Part shown: in pieces, positions 11,465 to 23,367 of the stretch
Layout of the letters: the number at the start of each line of letters is the position of its first letter
Numbering within the stretch: position 1 is the first letter of the stretch
DNA from: Scatophagus argus
Lineage: Eukaryota; Chordata; Actinopteri; Scatophagidae
Length of the DNA stretch: 64,000 nucleotides
Assembly: GCF_020382885.2 (NCBI RefSeq)
Contig: NC_058501.1
Coordinates: 6,758,001 to 6,822,000 of the forward strand
Reading direction: 5' to 3'
The notes under the pieces: generated by a model
Told to the model about the DNA's origin: nothing
The model's input: the letters and a program-made list of their open reading frames with translations, nothing else
The model's database searches: none
Made by a program: the position numbers and the translations under genes

Positions 11465-12012
11465 TCAGAACCTGCAGCAGACACCACATCCAATCATGTT
11501 AGGACAGCAACGACAGCAAAAGCGACAGCCGGCGGGGTTCCGCTTCTGTCTGTTGTGATACGGCATCTGTGTTAAACAAAAGAGACATGAGCAAGATGTT
11601 CACCTTCAGTGTCATCACTCACTCGGGTTTATTCTCTCTCCTTCTATGAAGTGCATGAAGGCATTTTGTAGGAAAACACAGCCGCTTAAATTTCAATTAG
11701 CTCAATGGATTTGCCTCAGCTCATTCAGTTCATGGAACAAACCTTCCAGGATTCCACTGACATCTCTTCATGTGCAGCAACTGGATTGTCATTGCTCACT
11801 GGCTGCTCCAGCTCTTGCTCCTGTCAATGAATTGTGCACATTTAGGGTAGGAGCCAGGTTTTACCACCTTCACAAAACATTTCCAGCAAATAGACAAATG
11901 AAATGAGTCTAAGTCAAGTTCTTACTTCAGTGACTGGAACAGCAGAGCTCTCCTGAAGGCAAATAAAGGTGAGCACAACGGCCACTACAACTGCAACACT
12001 GAATGTCTTCAT
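11465..12012 (-). CDS. hamp2: Hepcidin precursor (hamp2-type), copy 2, variant mature peptide
   Basis: Exons 11926-12012, 11743-11820 and 11465-11566 on the minus strand, with the same splice sites and 88-residue length as copy 1. Signal peptide and propeptide are identical to copy 1; one silent change (Ser5 AGC to AGT) lies in exon 1. All four base changes in exon 3 alter the mature peptide: precursor Arg68 to Gly, Gly74 to Arg and Thr84 to Val. Mature positions 4, 10 and 20 therefore change, one Arg is lost and another gained, and all eight cysteines and the R-Q-K-R site stay. TATA, NF-kB and STAT-type sites are present upstream, so the gene should be active. Confidence 0.96.
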
Positions 12013-12123
12013 CTTAGGAGAGTTTGAGTGGTTGAAGTTGTTCAATCCTTTGACTCTTTTGGTGACTCTTGTCAACTCCTTTGACTTCTCCTGTCTGATG
12101 GTTGAGTGTGCAAAATATGGTGG

Positions 12124-12292
12124 TATTTATACTCACTTGGACCACTGTTGCCTCATCACTGACAGCACCTGCAGTACAGTAGCTGCTCTCAGGTTTTGGC
12201 TTGCATCACTTTCTGTGGGATGTTGGGAATGAGAGTGGGAAATTCCTCAACAGTGGTAATTGGGATTTTTCTGTTTTTGGTATTTTTGATTG

Positions 12293-12328
<36 letters not shown>

Positions 12329-12376
12329 CCATATATAAATCATTAACATTTTGATCTCTCATTGGTTTTCTTTGAA
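12124..12376 (-). promoter_or_regulatory. Promoter region, hepcidin copy 2
   Basis: TATAAATA at 12124-12131, GGGAAATTCC at 12237-12246, a TG run at 12297-12327 and TTCTTTGAA at 12368-12376, in the same order as copy 1. Except for the TG length it is nearly the same sequence, so differences in expression between copies would have to come from elsewhere. Confidence 0.65.
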
Positions 12377-13726
12377 GAGCTGCTTTACTGTAGAATATGT
12401 GTTTACTTCATTCTGTACTTCCAACAACCCTTTAATTACATACAATGAAGAAAACAGGTAAGATACAGAAATAAAATCAAAGCTTATTTTGTGAACACTT
12501 TTGTTTAGTTATGACAAAGCTACAATGGTGTGACTGATCTCCTGGAATGTGTTACCAATTATCACCACATAGGACACTGAAATAGTAATCCTGATGTCTT
12601 GATGTCAATAGATTAATGTCATATAATAAAAATGACAAACACTGTCACATGAATTACAATGACATTATAACCGTCATGAATATCTTCAAATATAAACATC
12701 TTTTCACTATCAAGCATTTTTTCACTTTTTTTTTCTCTTTTCACCAAAACATCATAGCACAGTCTGATAGTGTGAACATGCTACTCTAACAACAAAAAGT
12801 AAAAGATGAAATAATCACTGTGTACAGTTAACACTGATAAAGTCAGGGGCGATTCGAATTTTCAGTAAGTTCAGTCTGTGCAAACACATTACACAATAAC
12901 AAAAAGCCTTTAGTACATATTACATTTGTGTCAAACATTAATATGAATGGCTCTGTATCAGTTGGAATATACAGCTACCCGTGTTTATTTACTTACGCTG
13001 CCTGTTTTGTTCATATTCTTGAGAGGATCAACTTCAACATTTCTTAAAATGACAACTTTAACCATGTTATTGTATCAAATCATAACGAAAGTGTAATGTT
13101 TTTTTGCTTTGTAGGAAAATCATTCGATCTTTAGGACATCATTTTATTATTTCCTGCCTGGTAACCTCATCCATTTGTGATCATGGCCAAATTATATGCG
13201 TAAAGGAAACACAGACTGGCCTGGCTGGATGGAAACAGTAATGGAACAGAAATCAGACCTTTAGTTTTACCCAATCTCGTTAAGTGTTTTTTGCTTATGG
13301 TTAGCCATTGAGCCTGCTAAGCTAGTTGTCAGTCTGCTGGCCATGGGTTTAAACTTGTTGTCAGGAAGAAACAGATTCAGCTGTCATCAACATGCTGAAC
13401 AGTGACAGCAAGATGCAGATGTTTCGGGTTGATGTGACTCAGCTAACTGTAGTCGTCTAATAGTTGGACACCAGCTTGCTACATTCCTACAGTTAGCTTG
13501 TATTGTGGTCAGCTTGCACTGTAGTTAATGTGATCGTTAGTGATGTCCCCATCACTGAATATGTTTGTCGTAAAATGAGTGAGTTAGCAGCTAATTACTG
13601 CCTCTTGCTTATTAACACTGTCTTTTTAAATCCAAGTCAGTGACTAACTGGAGGAGTTGGACATTTCTGTCAGTCAACACGTTTGAAGTTTGAGCTTCCA
13701 GACTTGAAAAAGAGAATCCATCTAAT

Positions 13727-13806
13727 GCTGGAATGAGGCTGAACAGCAAATTTTCAGTCATCCATGACTTCATATCCTCCTGGATTTTGTTGATATAGAA
13801 GAAAAC
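13727..13806. other. 80-bp indel distinguishing unit B from unit A
   Basis: In unit A the sequence ...CATCTAATG runs straight into CACCTAATAATTG (10728-10738). In unit B about 80 bp lie between the same words. A short AC/CACC overlap at the edges is compatible with slippage or a deletion in A. No repeat family is recognised, and direction (insertion or deletion) cannot be told. Confidence 0.75.
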
Positions 13807-14538
13807 ACCTAATAATTGTCTCAGTAGTCATTTAAACAGAAGAAATATCACTTTAATGTCTATTCTTGCATGATTCAGTTCTAAACTCACTGTGTCATTT
13901 TCTGTTGGGGATGAAAACTGGACTTTTGCTTGCAAAGTGCACAAATTCTTCCCCATCGCATTGAGGACACCACCTTGTGAGGCATCAGTGCTTGGTAAGA
14001 TCCTGCAGGCAGGTCACTGGTCTTTTCATTTAATTTATATTACTTGTGAATGGTGTACAGTTGTGTTTTTCAACAGAAATGCAACATCATTTTGTAGTGA
14101 AAATACTATTTCTCTACCACAAATATCAAGTTTTAATGATACAATCTTTTTCCCATCAAACACAACCTTCGTGAAGAATCACAGAGCACTGCTGCTGTCA
14201 TGAACTGCCTGCAGATTGTTTCACTGGTGTGCACTTCAGAGTAGTGGAGTGTAGAAAATGTAGAGAATGCTGTGACAGTTGCAGTATGGCAAAAATTCAA
14301 GTCAAACCCTCTTTATGATGGAAATATTTAATTTTATTTATCATACACTTCAGTATATCACAATATTTAGGAAAATACGCAGATGAGGACACACAGTTGC
14401 TACATCATGACCAAATTCATTAACATCCTCAGATATTTACAACCACAATTGAAAGTTGTAGAAGTGCTAGCAGGGAAAAAGTTGAACAACTTAATATTTG
14501 GCCATTGCTGTGGAAATCCCAGGCTGGTGCAGGAATCC

Positions 14539-15086
14539 TCAGAACCTGCAGCAGGTACCACATCCAATCATGTTAGGACAGCAACCACAGCAAAAGCGAC
14601 AGCGGGCGGGGTTCCGTTTCTGTCTGTTGTGATACGGCATCTGTGTTAAACAAAAGAGACATGAGCAAGATGTTCACCTTCAGTGTCATCACTCACTCGG
14701 GTTTATTCTCTCTACTTCTATGAAGTGCATCAAGGCATTTTGTAGGAAAACACAGCCGCTTAAATTTCAATTAGCTCAATGGATTTGCCTCAGCTCATTC
14801 AGTTCATGGAACAAACCTTCCAGGATTCCACTGACATCTCTTCATGTGCAGCAACTGGATTGTCATTGCTCACTGGCTGCTCCAGCTCTTGCTCCTGTCA
14901 ATGAATTGTGCACATTTAGGGTAGGAGCCAGGTTTTACCACCTTCACAAAACATTTCCAGCAAATAGACAAATGAAATGAGTCTAAGTCAAGTTCTTACT
15001 TCAGTGACTGGAACAGCAGAGCTCTCCTGAAGGCAAATAAAGGTGAGCACAACGGCCACTACAACTGCAACGCTGAATGTCTTCAT
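14539..15086 (-). CDS. hamp2: Hepcidin precursor (hamp2-type), copy 3
   Basis: Exons 15000-15086, 14817-14894 and 14539-14640 on the minus strand. The 88-residue product is identical to copy 1; the only coding difference I found is a silent AAG to AAA at the lysine of the furin site. Signal peptide, acidic propeptide, R-Q-K-R and eight cysteines are intact. Upstream TATA (15198-15205), NF-kB (15311-15320) and STAT-type (15438-15446) sites are kept, with a shorter, interrupted TG run between the last two. It is furthest upstream in the direction of transcription, beside the broken array edge. Identity with copy 1 but not the middle copy argues for conversion or for selection on copy 2. Confidence 0.96.
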
Positions 15087-15197
15087 CTTAGGAGAGTTTG
15101 AGTGGTTGAAGTTGTTCAATCCTTTGACTCTTTTGGTGACTCTTGTCAACTCCTTTGACTTCTTCTGTCTGATGGTTGAGTGTGCAAAATATGGTGG

Positions 15198-15446
15198 TAT
15201 TTATACTCACTTGGACCACTGTTGCCTCATCACTGACAGCACCTGCAGTACAGTAGCTGCTCTCAGGTTTTGGCTTGCATCACTTTCTATGGGATGTTGG
15301 GAATGAGAGTGGGAAATTCCTCAACAGTGGTAATTGGGATTTTTCTGTTTTTGGTATTTTTGATTGCTTTTGTGTGTGTGTGTGTGTTTGTGTGTGTTCC
15401 ATATATAAATCATTAACATTTTGATCTCTCATTGGTTTTCTTTGAA
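15198..15446 (-). promoter_or_regulatory. Promoter region, hepcidin copy 3
   Basis: TATAAATA (15198-15205), GGGAAATTCC (15311-15320), interrupted TG run (15371-15398) and TTCTTTGAA (15438-15446), as in the other copies. Confidence 0.65.
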
Positions 15447-15990
15447 GAGCTGCTTTACTGTAGAATATGTGTTTACTTCATTCTGTACTTCCAACAACCC
15501 TTTAATTACGGTACATACAATGAAGAAAACAGGTAAGATACAGAAATAAAATCAAAGCTTATTTTGTGAACACTTTTGTTCAGTTATGACAAAGCTACAA
15601 TGGTGTGACTGATCTCCTGGAATGTGTTACCAATTATCACCACATAGGACACTGAAATAGTAATCCTGATGTCTTGATGTCAATAGATTAATGTCATATA
15701 ATAAAAATGACAAGCATTTTTTCACTTTTTTTTCTCTTTTCACCAAAACATCATAGCACAGTCTCATAGTGTGAACATGCTACTCTAACAACAGAAAGTA
15801 AAAGATGAAATAATCACTGTGTACAGTTAACACTGATAAAGTCAGGGGTGATTCGAATTTTCAGTAAGTTCAGTCTGTGCAAACACATTACACAATAACA
15901 AAAAGCCTTTAGTACATATTACATTTGTGTCAAACATTAATATGAATGGCTCTGTATCAGTTGGAATATATAGCTACCTATTTTTTTTAC

Positions 15991-16205
15991 TTAACTGGCT
16001 TGCATCACTTTCCATGGGATGTTGGGAATGAGAGTGGGAAATTCCTCAACAAAATTAATTAAGACTTTTGTGTTTTTTGTAAATTTTTTTGGTTTCGAGT
16101 TTGTGCTTCCCTTATTGGTTTAGTTCGAAGAACTGTTTTACCATAGAATATGTGTTTACCTTATGCTGTACTTCCAACAACCCTTTAATTACATAGAATG
16201 ATGCC
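15991..16205 (-). pseudogene. Orphan hepcidin promoter relic at array edge
   Basis: Unit C spacer breaks near 15990-16000 and continues as TGGCTTGCATCACTTTCC, the sequence that lies upstream of the TATA box in intact copies (compare 12199). It keeps GGGAAATTCC (16036-16045), then a diverged TTCGAAGAACTG in place of TTTGAAGAGCTG, then GTACTTCCAACAACCCTTT as at 12416. No TATA box or exon follows. It is therefore the distal promoter of a lost unit, more diverged than copies 1-3, and probably marks an unequal-exchange junction. Confidence 0.8.
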
Positions 16206-16680
16206 ACAAAACAGGTATAAAACTGCCTTTGATGAATCACTATGCACCAGCGGTATGCGCAGTGTATGTGAAGTGTCAGTGGAGCTCGTACTAAGATGTT
16301 CACTTCATGGTCACTAGTGCTATCTTCTGACAATGCAGATTTGTAGTAATATAGTAATATATATATATGGCGTAATTTCCTTTAAGTTTATCATTTATCT
16401 TACTGTTCTCTGGGGGATATTCAGTGTCCTGGATATATTTCCTATGTCACACTGAGTACCTTTTGAAATATTAATGATCTTCAGTGGTCTTAAGTAATCT
16501 TATTTTGCAACTTCTACCAGTAGGGCCTTAGCTGCGTCACATTAAAGCACATAAACATTTAGTGCAATCATTTATTTTGTGTTTTACATTCATGCAATAT
16601 TTAGATGGATTTGTTGTATTTTTCTTTAATTGAAATGGAAGCACTTTTCTTTTGGTCAGTATTATAATTGTTTCTTTCGC
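16206..16680. other. Non-coding stretch right of the array
   Basis: AT-rich sequence with a short (TA)n run near 16360. No homology to the array recognised beyond about 16205, and no exon seen. Confidence 0.5.
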
Positions 16681-16684
16681 TTTT

Positions 16685-16846
16685 GTTTGGAATAGAAAAG
16701 GGCCTGGAAGTATAACATTGTCTAAAATGTCTTGGTATGCTGTGGCATTAAGATTTCCCTTCACAGGAAGTCAGGGGCACAGCCCAACTCCTGCAAAACG
16801 GCCCCATAAAGAGGTCTGTCTGGATACTTTTGTCTGTATAGTGTAT
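16685..16846 (-). mobile_element. Tc1/mariner-like transposon fragment (end piece)
   Basis: Shares order and wording with the relic at 34580-34910: TTGTCTAAAATGTCTTGGTA, a CATTAAG...TTTCCCTT segment, CACAGGAAGT and GCCCCATAAAGAGGT. It ends in TGGATACTTTTGTCTGTATA then GTGTA, which resembles a teleost Tc1-like terminal inverted repeat. Only one end is present, so it cannot move. The family name is from memory of common fish elements. Confidence 0.65.
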
Positions 16847-16884
16847 ATGGGTGTCCTGGGAGTTTACACCTTGGCAGAAGATTG

Positions 16885-17222
16885 TTGGTTCTTCCACCAT
16901 TGCCCTGGTTCCTCAATGGTGGAACAAACTCCCCAATGATATCAACACAGCATGAACTTCAAATACCTTCCTTTGCAAACTGAAAGCTCACCTGTTCAGA
17001 CTGCACCTTGGACCATAAATAAAATTCTATCAAATGAATATGAAAAATGAAAATGAAGAGGACACAAAATATATTTTTCTGATTGTTGCAATTGAAGTAG
17101 ATGATGCTGATGTACTTTGGTGAATCTTGCAATTTTGGGTTTTATGCACATGGCTGGATGTACTTATTGCAAATGGCTTTTGGACAAAAACCATCAGCTA
17201 AATAAATGTAATGTAATGTGTG
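16885..17222 (+). mobile_element. LINE 3' end (L2-like), 5'-truncated
   Basis: The stretch AACAAACTCCCCAATGATAT through ACTGAAAGCTCACCTGTTCA resembles the 3' part of L2-type LINEs common in fish. It ends with a tail of the form ...GCTTTTGGACAAAAA...AGCTAAATAAATGTAATGTAATG, the typical tail of such elements. Reverse transcriptase is absent. Assignment rests on remembered tail sequence. Confidence 0.55.
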
Positions 17223-20200
17223 TGTTTATTTATCAGCATTTCAGCATGACAACAAGGACAAGAACTAATTATAGGCTCTTGCCATGAATAGAACATGACA
17301 GTCACAGCGTTGTCCAAGTTCAGTATCATTCTCTTGTGGAATTCAAGTTAGCAGGTTGATGGGTTTTGAAATTTTTAAATTATGCTAATACTAACAATTT
17401 TCATCTGGCAACAAGGACAATCAGAAAATACCATCAGAGGAAATGTTGCACTCGAGCAAACATTTAATCCATTGGTTTCAGTTTGCTTCCATTATGCTTT
17501 TCCCTCCCTCCTTACCTCCTGAAAAGCATGCATGGCAGTTAGTGTCACAATCATGAGTAGCGAGACTTTTTGACATAATACTGGGAACATTGCCAAAGCA
17601 TGTGGAACACAGGAAGAAAGTCCAATGGCAGACCATTGTAATTAGTCCAATAAATGTTTTCACTTGCATGTATTCGAAACAAAGCGGGGCTTATTACAGC
17701 GTGCAAGGATTTTATGGTGAGAGCTTGTAAGTGGATGATGTCTTCTGCAAGGAGTCAAAGGCCACTGCTTTTCTGTGGCAATGAAACAATTTAACAAGAG
17801 CCCTTGCACTAACAAACCAGCTAACTTAAGCTGCTACTCTTTCCTAATATGAGGATGTAATAAATGCTTCAGTTTAATTTAAGATCTTTTTATCCTTTTC
17901 CATTAATGATGATAAAAGATATAAATAACAAAATCCACTGCAAAGACACACACTGGTTTTAATTAAGTAACACGGATGCTTATGACTTTCAATAAAATGG
18001 CAACATAGCACTGATGCTTACTAGAAACATCTATGAAAACTGCGCAGTAAGGCTGCATAAATAGAATTATAGAGATTCGGAAACATGTGTTTAATACACT
18101 ACAGTAGATGTCATGGTCACTATTGAGCAGGAGGGCACGGTTAGTTTGGTCACGTTCATTCCTAGAACAACATTTTGTAACCTGCATATTTAATTTATAG
18201 ATGCAAACAAACACAATCCTGGCAGCCTGGCTTTAATGGGCCGAGGCTGGCGCTAAGGGCTCCAGCCATAGATGTGGCTTTCCAGAGGGCGTCTACAGGG
18301 GCTCGAAGGAGCAGAAAGGAGGTCAGGCACATTCACCAGTGGGTGTTGGACAGCCCAAATTGTTGCCACATGAATAATCTTGTGATAAAGGAAACAGAGA
18401 GACAGAGATGTAGAAGATGGTTTGTAGGCCATCCGGATAGGTAGGAGTGTAAACATGGATGCATGAAGTAGGTGTACAAATATGGCATTGATGAGTGATA
18501 TGAGAGGCCATGTGGTAAAATCTACAAAGCATTCAGTCAAACAGCTTCCTCTGGCCTCTAATTTGCTGTGACTGTGATCTGTTAGTTAATTAAGCCACAA
18601 GATAGCTGGTCAGAGCTAACAGTTCCTTTTTTGTTTTGTTTCTCTGGAGGTGATATATTTAGCCGTCTCGTGTGGCCCTGCGAGGTGGTTGTTTTGAGGT
18701 GACAGAGCTGTCTGTTGCGGCTTCCTCGGTCGCAGCCTGTCATGCCTGTAAAAATGTTTGTGAAGTGAAAAACCCAGAAAGCTGTGGTACTGTGCCAAAA
18801 AAGGGTCTTCACTCACTTACAGTGTGTAATGACAGAGCAACACATAGGCTGCACTCACTGGCACTTGGATGTCTGTATACTGTACTGTCTTCGCCTTTGA
18901 GCAGTAAATAAACATCTTTTTATTCTTTTATCAAGCATTACAGCAGACAGCAAACGTGTGTGAGGAAGGTACTGTGAACCCATCTTCTCTCATCTCATTA
19001 AACATACCTAGACTGCAATTAGCGTGGAATCTTAATTTGCCTGGAAATTTAATTAATCCATATAACTTTCAAGGCAGGCTCGTAAAGACCTACACTCATA
19101 TGGCTGTAATATGTTACTGGAGACATTTGCAATGGAAATGCTTAGTCTTTCAGCCACCCAGGAGTATTTAGTAAGCAAAATGGCCTTTTCAACACCGCAT
19201 CTCGTCCCCTTTTCAAATTCTTAACACCCACCACTTATTCCGAACAGGCGGTCAAAATGAGGCACGCTGGAAATCACTTCTGTTTTATCCATGTCGCTTT
19301 ACACTCAGCTTTTATAACGTAACGTGGCAAGCATTACACGATGAGGGACTAATGATATATTTTCTCAGCTGGAACGTGGGAATTGTACCGCGGGCCCAAA
19401 ACAGTGTAGAGTCTCAGTAAATTAGTGTGTGCCGTTAAGTGAAAAGTGAACAGCTTGCCAGAGCTGTTCTGGCTTGGGTCTCATAGGGAACCCACTATAC
19501 CGCACAGTTGGAGGGAGAGCTACAGGAGATACTGAACCTATGGGGAAAGGAAGCCCACTGTCAGCGAGAAGGCCGCGAGAGTGTCTGCAAACCCAGACTT
19601 CACCCTCTGACAGCTCGGAAATATCCTTTTTAATAAGGGGGAAAAGTGGATTTGGCCAGACATCTTCATTCCTCCCATGGAAACTCATCTGTCCTGGTGT
19701 GAGGCGACACCCTCAGTGACTTTTAACTGAAGGGTTGAGCATAGCAGACTTCTGCAGACCAGAGGGCCCCACAGAATGTATCAGCAATTTGGTCCTCTGG
19801 TTTCTTTGAACAATTTACAATGTAGGTGCTCTTCTGGTTATTACATGTTGTCTAATTGTAAGTTGTTTTAGTTAAAAGTATTTTATATTTTCCACAGATT
19901 TTCATCTGTCCTTTTATTTCTCCAATAAGGTTTTGAATTTCAAAGGTCACAGCTTCAAATCTAGTAACAACTGATCTCATATCTGTTGGAGCAAAGTCCT
20001 GCTGATTAATTTGTAAGTTACTCTGGATAAAACCAACAGCCAAACCTCCTGAATGCAATGCAATTGTCAGTGACAAGAGAGTGATTGTCATCCGTACGGA
20101 ACCCGGGAATCTATTGCGAGACCACCAGGACACCCCATCATTCTTCACTGTGCAGCTGCAGAGCTTGAGTTTGATGGAAATGTCTTCCTGCCTCTCTCAT

Positions 20201-23200
20201 ACACACATTTTCAGTGTGCTTCAGCTGATTGTCTCAGTCAATGGGCTTTGCAAACTCTTCCCTGCAGAGTCGAACAACAGAAGCCCTTCTTCTTCGCATT
20301 AGCTGACCAAGAGACAGACAGAAAATGTTTGAGAAACAGAACTAATAATATTTCTTCAAATGCTTGTATCTGTAGAACAATATATTTGTTACAAATAATG
20401 GCTTCTTTGATGCTTGCTGAATCTGTTTCTTACAAAGACTCATTCAATTAGGAACTAGAAAAAATGCGCACAAAGGCTTGAACTCTACATTGGTTAACTT
20501 AAATTTAAATGTTTAAAAGAGCCACATTACCTTTTTATGATTTTGATTATAATGGGGAGTTATTTAAAACACATGTAAGTAGTAATATCCAGCAGCTGCA
20601 CAGCTCTGCCTCTGGGGCATTCTTTGTTCAGCTAGGAGGAAGGGGGGAAAAAAGAGAAAAGGAAAGGAAAAACTTCCACATGCTAACATTTACACAGATT
20701 TTTTTTAATTGCACTCTACTTTTTAATTTGCCCTGAACTAATGCTTTTAAAATAGGCCTGGGGGTATTTTATTGAAGTCAAGCCTCATGCTGGACCAAGT
20801 TTTCCTGATTGCTGTGGCCTTGTAGCCTAGCTCTTTCCTACCTGACAACCTGCATTATTCCTTTCATTCACTATGTCAAACATGCCACACAGGATTTAGA
20901 CTTGGAAAGGCTTCCTCCAGGTCCCCTCTTCAAAGGATTACGATAAATTAACGTTCCTTGTACTGGGTGAACGGCAAAGTCAAAAAGAATCATGTTTAAA
21001 AGTGAGCTTGAACTGGAAACACAGATGGCCTAATAGATATATGTTGCTTTTTTTAAAGGGAAAGAGAAGAATGTTAAACAGATCCTAATCTAAGCAGCCA
21101 GAGGGCAGGCGTAATATTTAGTTAAACACTTCCAGTCATAAGAAAACATCTGTTAAACCAATCTGTGAAAATTTGCATCGAGTTGATTAGCTGCTTATAA
21201 TTTCTGGGCTTTAGTGGCTTCTCAAATCGCTGAGGGAGGACACATCTCATTAAAACACGTCAGACACCTGACACTTGATCCAAACATCTCCCAGTTTAAT
21301 GTCTTAATAGAGCAACCTGTGACTTTTTCATCACTGATGAAAAACGCTCTCAACTTGATGAGAATTTTCCCTGCTGCTATTTATGATTATGAGCTGCTGG
21401 TTTCTTTGACTTTATATCTCTTCTGTCTGACACTGTGCATTATAGCAGCCTGGCAGAGCCAAGATCAGCAGTAAAACAAGCCAGTGTCTGGACTTTGTGA
21501 CAGCTCTGTCCTCCACTGTTATGGACCTTCTGAAAGACACACTGAGAGGAGAGCAAGCAGAGTTGCATTTACAAGGTTAATTGCAGAAAAATAGATGAAG
21601 AATGAGTGTTTAGCTGGGAATTAAGCCTGACCCTTTCACAAACCCCACAGTATTACCTTTTCTTATCTATAAAAACTCAGTTTCATGATCTCAGTTTCCA
21701 GAAGACACGAGACATTCTTTTACTGCTTCAAGCCTGTTTTTTTGTTTGTTTGGTGTGTGTGTGTGTGTGTGTGTGTGTGTATTCAAGATTTATCCACACT
21801 TATAGATACAAATATACCATTTGTATTAAGTTTAGATTCCATATTACTATTTTGAGTGTATTTTTTTCTCTCTGTTTAGCACTGTCTGCGCTGACTGAGC
21901 TCTCCTCCTGAGAGGACTGAGGTACAATATACTGTGTGTTTCAAGTTTATTTGGGATAAACAGAGGACGGTCTGGGTAAACATGTCTGAAAGTAAGGACA
22001 CCAGAAGCAGCACACATAGAAACTCATCAACTGCAAAATCAAGAAAAAATACATCAGTGCTGACAGGTGTGTGAAGCTATCACAACAACAATTTGGTTAC
22101 TTTTAGGACAGCAAATAAAATGGACATCGGATGTCAGGCTTTAAACAACTGATGCAATTTGAAGACAGACTGGGAGGTGGAGAGCATACTAGTGCATAGA
22201 ATAGCACTTTTAAATGCTATATTACTCATTCCATATTAAAAAAGGAACTGAAGTGGCACACATGACACACATGACTTAAAAATCCACTGAAGCTTCCACG
22301 AGACTAGAGACAAAAAAATCACAAAGATAAACATCACATCTTTGTGTACCTTTGTCAAATGAATACCTGAAGCCGTTTTGTTTCCATGTGCTTTTCATTC
22401 ACGTGATATTTGACTGGCAACGTCTTCTGCGGTGGTTTAATGACATCCTACTGGGAACTCTTAATAATTGCATAACAGTGGTGAATGAATTCATTTAAAT
22501 TTAAGTTTGCACAAAATTTGGGTGGAAACTTGGCTTGCATTACTTGCAGTGTCCTCAGCAACATCGATGCTGGAACAGTATCAGCCCTCGAAAACCAGCC
22601 TGGTAACGCTAAGTACTGTGTGTTCATTACATTTGTTGACATCCCTCATCATGCCACCACCATATCATAAACAGATCTGAAGGGTGCTAAACACTCAGAC
22701 TAGCTCAGAATGGATGCTGTTTTTCTGATGAATCGGCTGCTCGGAATAAACAGGAACGCTTCATTAGAGGGATAAATGGAAAAGTGAGTGTTTATGATCC
22801 CAATTACCACCTTTGCTTTAGTGCCTACTTTAATCATAGCCATATCCCTCTCTTTTACCCGACACTACAAAGCCTCCCACTACAACACCACACACATGCA
22901 CACGTTCACACACAAATAAAACTGAGCTAGACTTAAGCAGTTCATTTGTTTCCAACTGCCATGCAGTGTGGGAAGGAAAACAACTTTGTTACACGTTGAC
23001 ACATTGAGTTTATTTGAGTTATTGCCATTTTTTATGACAGCTTTATTTGCTGACTGTATCTTTCTTCATCAAGTGAGGTGTGACTGTGTTGCTCCTCATG
23101 CAACATTCTTTATTCTACAAACGGTGATAGTTCGAAGGGCTTTCCTTTTTAGGCTTGCTCTACGTAGACAAGCTCACACAGTCAAATAACCTGTGGCACA

Positions 23201-23367
23201 AAACCTTTCACCATGATGATCATCATTATAGTTAATCACCATTCATTTCCAGTTTCACAAGAGCCCACAAGATCAAACATGGAGTATTTTGAGCATTTTC
23301 CTATGGCGTGGTCTGGAACAACAGTTTGGAGTAATTGAAACAATATGCAGCATATCAACACTCACAG
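17223..23367. other. Gene-free stretch, possible regulatory DNA
   Basis: No exon could be supported. Frames open on both strands at 19422-19719 are mutual shadows in a slightly GC-richer patch. 18990-19170 and 20930-21300 hold homeodomain-type cores (TTAATTAATC, GCAATTAG, TTGATTAGC) and little repeat sequence, a texture often seen in conserved non-coding elements; conservation is untested. A (GT)n run lies at 21752-21780, and a 14-nt perfect palindrome ATGATGATCATCAT at 23213-23226. Confidence 0.5.

Larger units (their letters stand above)
7932..15990 (-). repeat. Hepcidin tandem array, three near-identical units
   Basis: Unit A (about 7936-10920), unit B (10921-13994) and unit C (13995 to about 15990, truncated) are direct repeats, nearly identical by eye over kilobases. 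The stop codons are 2994 and 3074 bp apart. Most of the extra length in B is an 80-bp block at 13727-13806 that is absent from A. Unit C lacks roughly 80 bp of the downstream spacer near 15710, where AATGACAAACACTG... in A and B becomes AATGACAAGCATT. Unit C then breaks at about 15990 into a piece of another promoter. High identity, spacer included, implies recent duplication or ongoing gene conversion. Confidence 0.93.

Noticed and set aside
13892..14203. 103-codon frame reading on past the donor at 13995 as a whole gene
   Set aside because: It lacks an ATG start (begins at GTG) and is broken by stops in the other units past the donor; at most the part before 13995 is interesting.
7932..15990. 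Regularly spaced repeats, considered as CRISPR
   Set aside because: Units are about 3 kb and contain eukaryotic spliced genes; there is no short-repeat and spacer structure anywhere in the window.
19422..19719. Frames open on both strands, 81-88 codons
   Set aside because: Mutual shadows without splice context or family resemblance; the GC-richer patch alone explains them.
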